Shown here piece by piece: positions 30,658-41,189 of a stretch of DNA of 64,000 bases; position 1 is the stretch's first letter, and each line of letters begins with the position of its first letter. A program made the position numbers and the translations under genes. This DNA is from Beta vulgaris subsp. vulgaris. Lineage: Eukaryota > Streptophyta > Magnoliopsida > Caryophyllales > Amaranthaceae. Below the pieces are notes generated by a model, which saw only the letters and a program-made list of their open reading frames with translations, was not told the DNA's origin and made no database searches. The DNA lies in contig NC_079205.1 of assembly GCF_026745355.1 (NCBI RefSeq), positions 46,636,027-46,700,026 of the forward strand, written 5' to 3'.

Positions 30658-31665
30658 CATTGGCAGATCCAGGAATTGAACCACGTGGATTCAAACATTA
30701 AGCCAAATACTAGTTTTATATGCACCTGAAACATGCGGCAAATTAAAATTTTAATGTAAATACTTATATAATTCAAAGGCGTTTAAAACACTTATATTGA
30801 TTGATTATGTTTTGAGTTGACAATTTATTTCAATTTTAATTTATTAATAAGATACAAATATGTTTTTAATCTCACTGCATATATTAATTTTCGTTCAATC
30901 AATCATTGAATTAAAAGTCTAATTCCTTTAAACTTACATCAATAAATTTTGATTAGTTTGTTTTAGGAAAAATAAGTTTTGGAAAATCTAAAAGCTCTCA
31001 CACGTAAAAAGAAGAAGAAAAAAATGAAATAGTGTTAACAATCAACAAAAAATGAAATCTAAAATAAATAATTCACAACTCTGTAATAATAAGGTCTTTG
31101 TAATATAGTTAACTAATAAATTGCTAATGCTATCAATAATAAATTACTAATGCTATGAAATTAGGCTGTTTTAGGAAAAATAAGTTTTGGAAAATCTAAA
31201 AGCTCTCACACGTAAAAAGAAGAAGAAAAAAATGAAATAGTGTTAACAATCAACAAAAAATGAAATCTAAAATAAATAATTCACGACTCTGTAATAATAA
31301 GGTCTTTGTAATATAGTTGGCTAATAAATTGCTAATGTTATCAATAACAAATTACTAATGCTATCAAAAATAAAACCAAGAAAGAGAACATAAGTTATGG
31401 TAATAATGTGAAAATCAAAGGGAGGAAAAGAAAGACTAACAAAAAGGACAATTGCTCATGCAGGGATTCGATCCCATCACTTAAAAAGCAATCCCAAACT
31501 TTAAGTTTGACACGCAAAGAACAACTAGGCTATGCAGCATAGTACAGAGTATATTTGGAGGACTTTATATATATACCTTTTCTCTGTTATCCTGTAAAAA
31601 TCAGTTCTTTCGCAGATCTTGGTGGGTTCAGTTGAACCCACTGAACTCACGTTGGATCCGTCCCT
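30658..31665. mobile_element. hAT-like non-autonomous element, 1 kb
   Basis: The left end CATTGGCAGATCCAGGAATT and the right end CACGTTGGATCCGTCCCT form a short imperfect TIR (GGCAGATCC / GGATCCGTCC). ATCAATAAT is duplicated at 30649-30657 and 31666-31674, compatible with an 8-bp hAT duplication plus one chance match. Inside is a 208-bp direct duplication. No transposase. Confidence 0.75.
30961..31376 (+). repeat. 208-bp tandem duplication (two copies)
   Basis: Copy 1 starts TTTTAGGAAAAATAAG at 30961 and copy 2 starts with the same sequence at 31169. The copies are almost identical over their length (differences such as AACTAATAAA/GGCTAATAAA are visible), so the duplication is fairly recent. 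Confidence 0.9.
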
Positions 31666-31734
31666 ATCAATAATCAACTCAAATTTCTCAATGAAAACAG
31701 ATTAAATCTCAATCAACTAAGATTAGGTTTAGAA

Positions 31735-32164
31735 ATTACATTCCACCAACACCTCCAGCAGTTTCATACGAGATAGTACTAAAAGGAAGTTAATAAACAG
31801 CAACATAAGTGTCGAAATTCGAAGCAAAACGCGACGCTCTAACACCACCACTTCCAGCACCAATGGTGAAGAGCTCGAAATCAAAGTGCGCGCCATTGTC
31901 GGACGAAGAAGAATCAGCTCGAGCTGAGAAATTACGGCGGAGAGAAAAAGTATAGGGTTTTGGAAGAACGAAAAGATGAGGAGAGAGAATGGGAAAAAAA
32001 GAGGAGAAAGAAAATCGTTCGCACATAATTTGAAGGGTTTGAGAAGAAGATGATGATGATGATGAGAAGGTGGTGGTGATGGAAAGAAGCGAAGAGTATT
32101 GAGGAAGGAAGATGGAGGAGCTACAGTAACGTGCGCTCCGTTTGCTTGCTTGTGACGCGCACAA
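31735..32164 (-). pseudogene. Glutathione reductase (plastid type) first-exon fragment, broken
   Basis: The minus-strand frame gives a Ser-rich, transit-peptide-like N-terminus followed by [20 protein letters not shown]. This is the FAD-binding start of organellar glutathione reductase, the NADPH-dependent enzyme that reduces glutathione disulphide; GAGSGG is the dinucleotide-binding loop. The following VAVY, then LPFSTISYETAGGVGG, continue the family sequence, but a stop codon lies between them (expected C-E, found stop). Homology ends right after GGVGG, where an exon boundary is plausible. The redox-active CxxxxC region and all downstream exons are absent. It is a dead exon copy, either captured by a transposon or the remnant of a duplicated gene. 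Confidence 0.78.
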
Positions 32165-32229
32165 TCACACGGTTTGCTTTTCGTGTGGTCTGTGTTACAG
32201 AAAACGCACATTTTTGTCATTAATAATGG

Positions 32230-32388
32230 TGTATTGGGAGATGAAATCATCAGGACATTTTGGGAATTAAATTATATTCATGAGGGTATTGTGGGCATAA
32301 TTTGATTGAAAATAGAAAGAGGAGTTATATTTTGGGACACCTTATAAGGAAACAAGACTTCTATTGTGGGATGGAGGGGGTATTTTTT
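32230..32388. mobile_element. Stowaway-type MITE, right half
   Basis: The right terminus TTGTGGGATGGAGGGGG then TA is a Stowaway end. The adjoining sequence (GGACACCTTATAAGGAAAC, and AGGAGTTATATTTTGGGACA) looks like the subterminal part of a MITE. The left end is missing or lost next to the glutathione reductase fragment. Confidence 0.55.
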
Positions 32389-32489
32389 TTAAAGTAAAAT
32401 ATGCAGAATTAAATGTGAGGAATGTAATGTTAATGATGCAAAAGTTGTGTATATTAGACTGAGTTATACATTCTCTAGAATAAAATCTA

Positions 32490-33207
32490 TCTCTATACTA
32501 TAAGGGAAGAGGGGAGCAACGGTGTCCCCAACTGAAATCACGTTTTTACCCCTATTAATTAAAGAAATTATATTTTAAAAAATTAAACAACACTCCTAAA
32601 CAACTCAAAATAAATAAGCACAATCAATGCATATCAAAAAAAAAAAAATTGACAAAATTATTTTATAAAAGGAAATTCCCAAACAATTTAAAGTCATCAC
32701 AATCAACATAAAATTGACAAAATAATTTTACATAAGGAAATTTACCATAAATTCAAAATGACACACACATATGATTATACATTGATTAGAAAAGTCCATA
32801 AACAATATTAGAAGTGTGTTATTGAAATACTTTATCGGCAATAATGTAGTATGTAAAAACTTGATGATGATTTATAATGTAATTAGGAACTTATATCTTT
32901 TATCAATAAAATAAGACTCTTTATCTAAAGTAACATTATATAACCATCACATAGTTTCAACTCCAACTTTATGTTAAAAACAACAAAAGGTTAGTCATTT
33001 GTAATATCTAATTGCTTTGTGCATTATACGTGCTTCATTGATTGATTTTAAATTATTTACTCATAAACTAACACAATCAAAAAGAACTAAAGTTATTCAA
33101 ATGCTATAAAAAATTGACTTGGAAAGAAAAAATTCAAAGGGTTTACTACGAAAGAATAACCAACAAAGAATATAATTAAAGCACGCATCGCATGCATAAA
33201 TTACTAG
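32490..33207 (+). mobile_element. Non-autonomous Helitron
   Basis: The start TCTCTATACTATAAGGGAAG is preceded by A (32489). The end has a short GC-rich palindrome GCACGCATCGCATGC, then ATAAATTA and the terminal CTAG (33204-33207) followed by T. The interior is AT-rich and non-coding. This family differs from the CCCGG-hairpin Helitrons nearby. Confidence 0.75.
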
Positions 33208-33459
33208 TATAAATATATTAAAAGATGTTTCTAAACAAGGGTGCCACGTGGCGCTCTCCCTAGGGAGTTTTAGTTCATGTAATCCATGTACATTTAAAAA
33301 AAATTAGAAATTGCATAGTATAGGTTTTGATCCCGTGACCTCAAGTTTATATACTAAAGTTTTAACCATTAAATTGTATTTAGTGTTATCATTTTAAAGT
33401 ACAATATTAATAAATGAAATTTTTTCTTACCCGGGGCATAGCCCAGACCTAATAACTAG
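33208..33459 (+). mobile_element. Short Helitron directly abutting the previous one
   Basis: The 5' part TATAAATATATTAAAAGATG matches the sister copies minus their first TC(TA). A CCACGTGGC block follows, and the 3' end has the hairpin CCCGGGGCATAGCCCAGAC, then CTAATAA and CTAG (33456-33459) plus T. On the minus strand about 33305-33380 carries the tRNA-like module (B-box-like GGGATCAAAACC). It begins exactly where the upstream Helitron ends. Confidence 0.75.
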
Positions 33460-34099
33460 TTTCGTAATTAAAAAATGAGATAATACTATTGTAGAACTTT
33501 TAAAGTGAACTAGAAACATGTTAATGACCTTATAGGTCGTTTTTAGAAACAACTCTCAAGAATAAAAAGTTAGCAATAAGTAATTGAACAAATCAAAGCT
33601 AAAAATGAATATTACTACCTAAAACTCCACTAAAACATGTTAATATGAAATATTTCATTTTAGAAACAATTTTTAGAAATGAAAAACTATTAGAAAAATA
33701 GACAAAACAAAATTCAAATTGAAACTAAAAAACAAAAGAGATTAAAAAATTTGTTGTATAAGATGGCCTCATTTAATGAAATATCAGACGGAGTCCAATA
33801 GTCCAATACATACATGTGCTCTGCTTCTTCTATAGTTATGATTATGGGTTTATAAGTTACGATTTTTGGGTCAATAGTTAAGACTTTCTGATAGTTATTG
33901 TTTGGGGGGTAAAAGTTAAGATTCACACGCATTTAATAGTTAAGATTTTGTAATAGTTATTTTTTGGTGGGTAAAAGTTAAGTTTTTGGGGTAAATATTT
34001 ACAGTAAGTCTCTGAAGAGACCGTCTCGCATTAAGATCAGACTAATGTGAGATGTGATGATTCACATGCGTTTGATTATGGTATAGCAGTGTAATTTAA
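33460..34099. other. Intergenic, nothing firmly recognised
   Basis: AT-rich DNA. A GAGACCGTCTCGCATTA motif at about 34016 resembles the end of the TIR element at 46942-48000, but no matching far end was located. Confidence 0.4.
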
Positions 34100-34690
34100 C
34101 TAAATTATAAAAAATGTTAACTAATTGCAAATAATGTGCAACCTCATAACTTTCAATAGAAATAGGCTAACTAATAATTTAAAACTCATAACTATTAACC
34201 AATAAACCATAACTATCAACCTAAAACCATAACATCAACCAAACCACCATAATCGTGGCCTAAAACAATAACTTTTATCTAAACTTATAACTAACAATCC
34301 AAAATACTAACTACTAACCCGAAAACAATAACAATAAGCAAACCATCACTATTTACTATCTACCACGACCATATTTTATCTCGAAAAATATAACTAGAAA
34401 TATGAAAACAGTAACTAATAACGTGGAAACAATTAATAATATCCAAAAAATCATAACTATTAACCTTAAAAACATAACCATTTACCCAGAACCATAATTA
34501 TAACTAATAACATGAAAATCATGACTAATAACATGTAAAAAATTACTAATAACTAAAAACAATAATTACTAACCTTACAAATATTATTATTTACAATAAC
34601 TAATTACTAGAAAACCATAACTGCATACCCGAAACATAATTACGACAAAAATTTTAAGTATCTACCTAAAAATCATAACTCATAATAAGA
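34100..34690. repeat. Degenerate ATAACTA/ACCATAAC simple-sequence region
   Basis: Dozens of short units such as ATAACTA, AACCATAAC and CTAATAAC follow each other with no fixed period. The same sequence type fills the inside of the element at 46942-48000, suggesting shared origin. Confidence 0.6.
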
Positions 34691-35794
34691 GTTACATTAG
34701 AGTTTAGACCCATTGATAGAGGGAAACATCGAACTTTGAGAATTAAGAAATACTTTTTAGGGGAATTAAGAATATACTTACTTGACTTTGATACAACAAT
34801 ATCCTTGTTTAAGCGGGAGAACTAAATTAAGCATCATTAGATTCTCATCATCAAGATTGAAGAAGACGCGAAAAAGGACTTTAATTAAAAGTTTCAAATG
34901 TTCGAAAAAAAATAGAGACGTAGGCTTTCAAAAGAAATGGACATTGGATGGAGGAGAGGGAAATGGCAATATAGAGGAGAGAAAATCGAAGGGAGTAGAG
35001 GGGAGAGAAATGAGAGTTGGTAGAGGAGAGGGGCATAAGAGAGAGCAGGCTCGGCCTTGTGCCGGTCCAAAATGAGCACAAGGCCTCACATTTAAATGAG
35101 TCCCAAATCTTGAAAAAAAAAATTACTTCTCTCTCTCCTTATTGTACTTTTCTCTTTCCAAACTGAAATCAAGTATTGTACTTCTCTCTCTCTCTTTACT
35201 TTTTTCCCCCTAAACCTCTGAACTTTCTAACTCTCTCCTTGCCTCTTTCTCTCTCTCCATACAAGCTACATTATGAACTACTTTTTTGAAGCTACTGAAG
35301 ATCATATCACCAAGTTCGGTAAAATAGAAATATTATGTGGAATCTCACTGTTAAATTTCACTGTAAGATGTTTTTTTATTATTATAAAAGGAATGAAGTT
35401 GGATCTGAAATTTTTAGTAAATTCTTACGTGGGTTTTCTCTATTTGAATTTGGGTTTTCTTTTCTTAAAATTTGGATAATCTCTTTAAGATTCTTAGTGA
35501 TTTCTATCTGAAAATGTGGGTTCTTCTTAATTTTGTTGAGTTTGAGATTTTTCTTCTTACTTCTTTCTCTCTCCTTCCTTACCTTCTTTCTCCGACTCTC
35601 TCGACTTTCTCTCTCCATTCTTATGTTCTATTTTAGTTTCTTAAGGATTTCAATTTGTCAAATATTTGAAACAAAAAATGCAGTAGGAATTCAAGCTCAA
35701 AAGAAGTCATTATTAGAAATTTGTGAAATGTTGATGATTCAAATATAACTCCAAGAAGATAAATTCCAACTAATTATTTTTATATAATCGAACA
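34691..35794. other. Intergenic; C/T-rich stretches, no recognised gene
   Basis: About 35110-35270 and 35540-35620 are CTCTCT-rich. Short frames here (for example 34782-35075 and 35533-35748) are low-complexity translations with no family resemblance. Confidence 0.45.
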
Positions 35795-35799
35795 ATTTG

Positions 35800-36035
35800 T
35801 GAAAGTCGGAGAACTCTTACAAGAGTTTTAGAGAAATAAATGGTAGAAAGAGAGAATTCATAGAGAGAGAAAAGTATGAGATGTAATTCTTATTACAGAA
35901 TAAATTGAGCTTACATCCTTTTATACTCTAGGTACAATAGAGAAGAGGAGAATCAGTTAGAAGAAGTAACAAACTTCTTGTTATTACAATAACAGAAATA
36001 ACAGAAACTAACTAATTATCCTTTTATTCTTCATA
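35800..36035 (-). repeat. 3' LTR of the copia element
   Basis: Direct copy of 40567-40802. By eye only two substitutions separate the two LTR copies over about 234 bp (G/A near 35808 and T/C near 35905). The purine-rich tract AAGTGGGAATA on the minus strand lies just inside, at about 36034-36045. Confidence 0.93.
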
Positions 36036-39000
36036 TTCCCACTTCAAGCTGGACATGGTTGGAATCAACAAGTCCAAGCTTGGCAGTAAGATACTGATGT
36101 TGTGGCCCTGGTAATGCTTTTGTCAACAAGTCTGCAAGTTGTTCTTGACTTGAAACATGAGAAGTTTGTAAGAAGCTAGCCAGCTTCTACTTGCTCCCTA
36201 ACATAGTGACAATTCCTTTTTAGATGTTTAGTTCTTTCATGAAAAACTGGGTTCTGAGCAATGTGTTCAGCTGCAGTATTATCACAATATAGAGCAATAG
36301 GGAGAGAAACATGAACTTTTAAATCTTGCAATAACCCTTCAAGCCATACAACTTCAGAAGCATTTGTAGACATACTCCTATATTTTGCCTCAACAAAAGA
36401 TTTACTTACTGTTTTCTGCTTTTTCGTTTTCCATGACACCAAATGATTTCCAATAAAGATACAGTATGCACTTAAGGATCTGCTAGTGAATAAACAAGTA
36501 CTCCAATCTGCATCACTATAAGCTTTCATAATAGTATCACTGATGGCAGAATAAAATAAGCCAAGATGAAGAGTGCTCTTTAAGTATCTAATAACATACA
36601 TTGCTGCTTGTAAATGTGGTTTCCTGGGACAACTTAAGAATTGACTTAAGTGTTGAGTATCATAAGAGAGATCAGGCCTTGTAATGTTTAGGTATAACAA
36701 CCTACCAACCAACTTTCTGTACTGTTCTGGTTCATCTAATATATCACCCAATTCAGTAGATAAACCCAGACCTTTAGGTAAAGGAGTACTAACAGGTTTG
36801 GAATGATCAAGGTGTAAATCTTGAATCATGTCCAATATATACTTCTTCTGGCTAAGCACAATACCTGATACATTTCTAATTATTTCAATACCCAGAAAAT
36901 ACTTTAGTTCACCCAAGTCCTTGATAGTAAAAGCTTGATCCAAAGCAACCTTTATCTCATCCATTTGTGTTTGTGAAGTACCAGTCAAGAGCATATCATC
37001 AACATAAACCAGCAGAACAATGAATTCACCTTGAAGATCTCTAGTAAACAATGAGTAATCTTGCTTTGATTGAATGAAACCAATGGAAAGCAGAAATTTA
37101 TTTAACTCCTTATTCCACTGCCTGGAAGCCTGTTTAAGGCCATAAAGAGACCTCTTAAGATGACATACTTCATCAGATTTGGCTTTATCATAGCCTAAAG
37201 GTGGCTTCATATACACTTCTTCTTCTAAATAGCCATGAAGGAAAGCATTATTGATGTCTAATTGGCATAGAGGCCAATGTTTAGAAGCAGCAAGATAAAT
37301 GACTACTCTAACAGTGGCACTTTTAGCAACAGGAGAAAATGTGTGAGTGAAATCTTCCCCTTCAATCTGCTGATAACCAGTTGCTACCAACCTGGCTTTG
37401 TACCTTTCAATGCTGCCATCAGCTTTATGTTTGATTTTGAACACCCACATTGAACCAATTGCCCTTTTACCAGCAGGTAGAGCAGTTAACACCCAAGTTT
37501 GGTTCATTTCAAGAGCAGTTAAGTCTTTTTGCATAGCCTCTCTCCACTCAGGAAATTGGTTAGCCTCCTTATATGAATTAGGTTCATGCAAACAAGTAGT
37601 GTGAGACTGGACATTGAAGGAAGCAGAAGGAGAAGAAACAGGAAGAGTAGGACATACAAAGTCCTTATATTTAGTAGGAGGTTTACTAATTCTAGAAGAT
37701 TGTCTAATAACAGGAATTACTATGTTATCATTAGAGAAGTTTACAGGAGACAATGAAGTAGAGGCAGGAGAAGATTGATTAAGGTTGTCAGGAGAAAAGG
37801 AAGTATTAGCAGGAGAAGGCTGATTAAAATTATCAGAAGAATTGTGATGAATGATAGGAGAGTTTGAAGAGGAATCCTGAATAGAAGGAGAAGGACTAGA
37901 TTGAAAAAGATGACTATGATCCACATGTGTTTCGATGAATGAAGAATATGAATCATTAAAGGAAACAATAGGTGTATGATGAGAAGGAAGAGCATGAGAA
38001 TTATCATTTTTTGAAAGAAAAGGAAAGATGTGTTCCTGAAAAACAACATCTCGAGTGACAAAAGATTTATGAGAACCCATATCATAAACTTTGTATCCTT
38101 TTTTACCAAAAGGATAGCCAATGAATATGCACCTTGTAGCTCTTGGACTAAATTTATCCTTATTTCTGTCTATGTTGTAAGCAAAACATTGACAGCCAAA
38201 AACTTTTAAGAAGGAATAATCTGGAGGTTTTTGAAACAATATCTCAGAAGGTGTCTTACAATCTATGACAGGTGAAGGCATTAAGTTTATAAGAAAAGTT
38301 GTTGTGAGTAAACAATCACCCCAAAAACTTAGTAGGTAAGTTGGATTGGATTTTCAGAGATCTAGCTACCTCTAACAAGTGTCTGTGTTTTCTTTCTACA
38401 CGACCATTTTGCTGTGGTCTTCCTACAATGCTAGTTTGGTTAATGATACCCTTGTTTTGAAAGAGATTAAGACATTGATCTTGGATGATTTCTGTACCAT
38501 TGTCAGATCTTACAATTTTGACTTTGGTATTGAACTGAGTTTCAACTTGCAAGATGAAAGAAGATATAGCTCTGTAAACTTGCATTTTATTGTGTAAAAG
38601 ATAGGTCCATGTACACCTACTATGGTCATCAAGAATGGTTAGAAAATAGGAGGCTCCTGACATGGTTTTAGCCTTATAAGGACCCCGTAGGTCTATGTGG
38701 ATTAAAGCAAAGCAATGAGAGGCTCTACTTAAGCTTCTTGTGATGTTTGGCAAAAACACAGACTTCACAAAAATATTCACTTAGATGATCACAAGAATAG
38801 ACATGTTTCATTTTGGATAGAGAAATGTGACCAAATCTTACATGTAGTAAATCAATTTCTGCCTTTGTGGGATGTTTATTCTTTGAAGAAGTAGAGTTCA
38901 CAGAAATAGAGTTTACTGCTGCTGTATTAGTAGCTTTAATAGGCAGAGAATAGTTATGAGTAGGACGATTGATAGATGATGAATTAAGAATGTATAGACC

Positions 39001-39663
39001 TTTGTGTTTAGAACCTATGGCTAGAATTTTGGAAGAATGTTTATTATCATAGAAAACACACTTGTTTGCACAGAACTTTACTTCAATATTAGAATGAGCT
39101 GTCAATTTTCCTATGGAAAGCAGATTATGCTTAAAAGTAGGCACATACAACACATCTTCAAGAAGCAAATTATCATTAATCTTCATTCCATCAGGAAGTC
39201 CGATTTCCACCATACTATGTAACTTCTTTTTATGCACAAGAAGATTATCATCAAAGACTATGTCGTCAGTTGCACCTGAGTCCACAATCCACATGCTACA
39301 ACATAAAGCAGAATTAGAATTAATACCTGCATAGTTGGCATATGAACATCCAGGACTGTTGGAAGATTCTCCAACAACCTTACCAACACCTTCATGTGAC
39401 TGAGAAGGACCAGCTATATTATGTTCAAGAGGATTATCAGCAATGTAATCTGATGTATCAACAGATACATGTGCAGCAAGCTTGTCATTGCCAGGCTTTT
39501 TAGTAAACCAATCTGGATATCCTTTAAGCTTGAAACAGACATCCTTAGTGTGACCATTTTTCTTGCAATAGTCATAAAATTTCTCTTGCTTGTCTTTCTT
39601 CCAATCTTTCTTATATTTATCCCTAGCATAATGAGACTGTTTTTGAACTGCTAATGCATTCAT
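36036..39663 (-). pseudogene. Copia pol (NC-protease-integrase-RT-RNase H), frameshifted
   Basis: It reads on from gag in the same frame after one TAG. A zinc-knuckle region (DYCKKNGHTKDVC) has Tyr where the first Cys should be. The protease motif WIVDSGATDD (39663-38725 frame), the pre-integrase HVRFGHISLSKM, and the integrase core (HIDLRGPY, DDHSRCTW, RSDNGTE) follow in the frame 38780-38316. Then come RT (QLDINNAFLHGYLEEEVYMK, YVDDMLL) and RNase H (ADWSTC, CDNTAAEHIAQNPVFHERTK) in the frame 38281-36176. Frameshifts lie near 38725-38770 and 38290-38316. Near 36176 a 4-bp TAGC insertion introduces a stop about 45 codons before the natural end. It is not translatable as a polyprotein. Confidence 0.92.
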
Positions 39664-40446
39664 CTAATGACTCCCTGGTCCAGCATTCAATCCACTAACC
39701 TCCTTCTGTTTCTCCATTTGCTGAGCTAGATAGAAGGCCCTACTGAGAGAAGGTAGGGGATCCATAGCTAGAATACTACTAATGGCATTATCAAATCCAC
39801 TATTCAAGCCTAACAAGAATTGAATCAATTTTTCTTCTGATTCAAAATCAGACACTCGTTTCAAAGAATTGCAGCTGCATTTGGATAAAATTCCACATGT
39901 GCAAGAAGGAAAACTTCGCAAATTCTGTAGTTCATCCCAACACCTCTTCAATTTTCCATAATAGTTCATAATAGATTGATTTTCTTGTCTGAGATTATCT
40001 ATTTCACGTTTCAATTGATAAATCTGTGGTCCATTACATTGACCATAACATTCACAAATCTCACGCCACAATTGAGCAGAACTTTCAACAAAAGTAAAAT
40101 TCTCACCAATTTCTTCACTCATAGAATTCACTAACCAACATGTTAGTAAATAATCACATCTCATCCAACGATTGTAATCTTTATCAGATTCATCAGGTTT
40201 AGGGAGACTTCCATCAAGAAATCCTAGCTTGTTTTTAGCAATCAAAGCTCTCTTAACGTTTCGTTTCCAACTAATCAAATTGTTTCCAGTGAGATTTACA
40301 GCAACAAGCTTGTTCACAGTTTGATCTGAACTAGTTATGAAATAAGGATCATTGTAAGCAACACTTACATTGTGATTATTTGAAGAATTCAAAGAATTCT
40401 GTTGTTCTTCAGATTGCTCACCAGATTTGTGTAAAATTTCCACCAT
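39664..40446 (-). CDS. Copia Gag (capsid part)
   Basis: Gag packages element RNA in virus-like particles. This 260-residue frame begins at ATG 40446 and contains the plant copia Gag core: KLVAVNLTGNNLISWKRNVK, then AKNKLGFLDGSLPKP, the RWMRCDYLLTCWLVNSM block and LIQFLLGLNSGFDNAISSIL. It ends in TAG at 39664-39666, and the very next codon (ATG at 39663) continues the Gag-Pol frame. The stop separates capsid from the zinc knuckle. Given the other lesions downstream it is most simply a mutation; programmed readthrough cannot be excluded from one copy. Confidence 0.88.
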   Translation of the reverse strand: MVEILHKSGEQSEEQQNSLNSSNNHNVSVAYNDPYFITSSDQTVNKLVAVNLTGNNLISWKRNVKRALIAKNKLGFLDGSLPKPDESDKDYNRWMRCDYLLTCWLVNSMSEEIGENFTFVESSAQLWREICECYGQCNGPQIYQLKREIDNLRQENQSIMNYYGKLKRCWDELQNLRSFPSCTCGILSKCSCNSLKRVSDFESEEKLIQFLLGLNSGFDNAISSILAMDPLPSLSRAFYLAQQMEKQKEVSGLNAGPGSH

Positions 40447-40554
40447 TTTTGCAAGAATTTGAAGGATTCAAATATTATCAACTCAATTGATTTAATGAAA
40501 TCAATTGATTTTACGCGAAAAAATTATTAAGCAATTGATCTAAGGATGATCGCT

Positions 40555-40566
40555 GCTCTGATACCA
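40555..40566 (-). other. Primer-binding site (initiator tRNA-Met type)
   Basis: On the minus strand, directly after the 5' LTR, the sequence is TGGTATCAGAGC, the usual copia match to the 3' part of plant initiator methionine tRNA. Confidence 0.93.
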
Positions 40567-40802
40567 TGAAAGTCAGAGAACTCTTACAAGAGTTTTAGAG
40601 AAATAAATGGTAGAAAGAGAGAATTCATAGAGAGAGAAAAGTATGAGATGTAATTCTTATTACAGAATAAACTGAGCTTACATCCTTTTATACTCTAGGT
40701 ACAATAGAGAAGAGGAGAATCAGTTAGAAGAAGTAACAAACTTCTTGTTATTACAATAACAGAAATAACAGAAACTAACTAATTATCCTTTTATTCTTCA
40801 TA
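40567..40802 (-). repeat. 5' LTR of the copia element
   Basis: TGAAAGTCAGAGAACTC to ATTCTTCA plus TA, nearly identical to 35800-36035. Promoter and polyadenylation signals of the element should lie here. Confidence 0.93.
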
Positions 40803-41189
40803 ATTTGAATCAGTTTTACAAGATTATTTTTGCCTTTTATTTTAATGTTAGATTTCGTAGATACCGAAATATTCGAGAATATTGTGGAAAAAACACAAGT
40901 CTTTAGTTCAAAATCACAAAAGGGGCCTATTTTTTAACATCATCACAGGTCCTCCACATTGTTCGGGACGGATCAGATATGGGTCAAATTTATTTCTGAT
41001 ATCTAAATTATCATAAATATTCTTCGAATCAAAAGTTGGGCTTTAGATATGCAAAGGCTTAAGATTACGACAATCATGCAATAATAGGTTCAACTAATGA
41101 TACATACAAATATTATATCCAACTTTTACTAATGTTAACAAAGATGTTAATTATAACTTATAATTTACATCAATGTGTAATCCAAGGGG

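Larger units (their letters stand above)
35800..40802 (-). mobile_element. Complete-length Ty1-copia LTR retrotransposon, defective coding region
   Basis: The element lies on the minus strand. It has 234-bp direct LTRs (TGAAAG...CTTCA, plus a shared TA), a primer-binding site next to the right (5') LTR and a purine tract next to the left (3') LTR. Domain order gag, protease, integrase, RT, RNase H marks it as copia type. The 5-bp duplication ATTTG lies at 35795-35799 and 40803-40807. The gag-pol frame is broken by a stop and at least three frameshifts. Confidence 0.95.

Noticed and set aside
29789..32388. One 2.6-kb Stowaway element spanning both half MITEs
   Set aside because: The two ends share only the generic CTCCCTCCATCCC terminus; subterminal sequences differ, so they are probably unrelated fragments.
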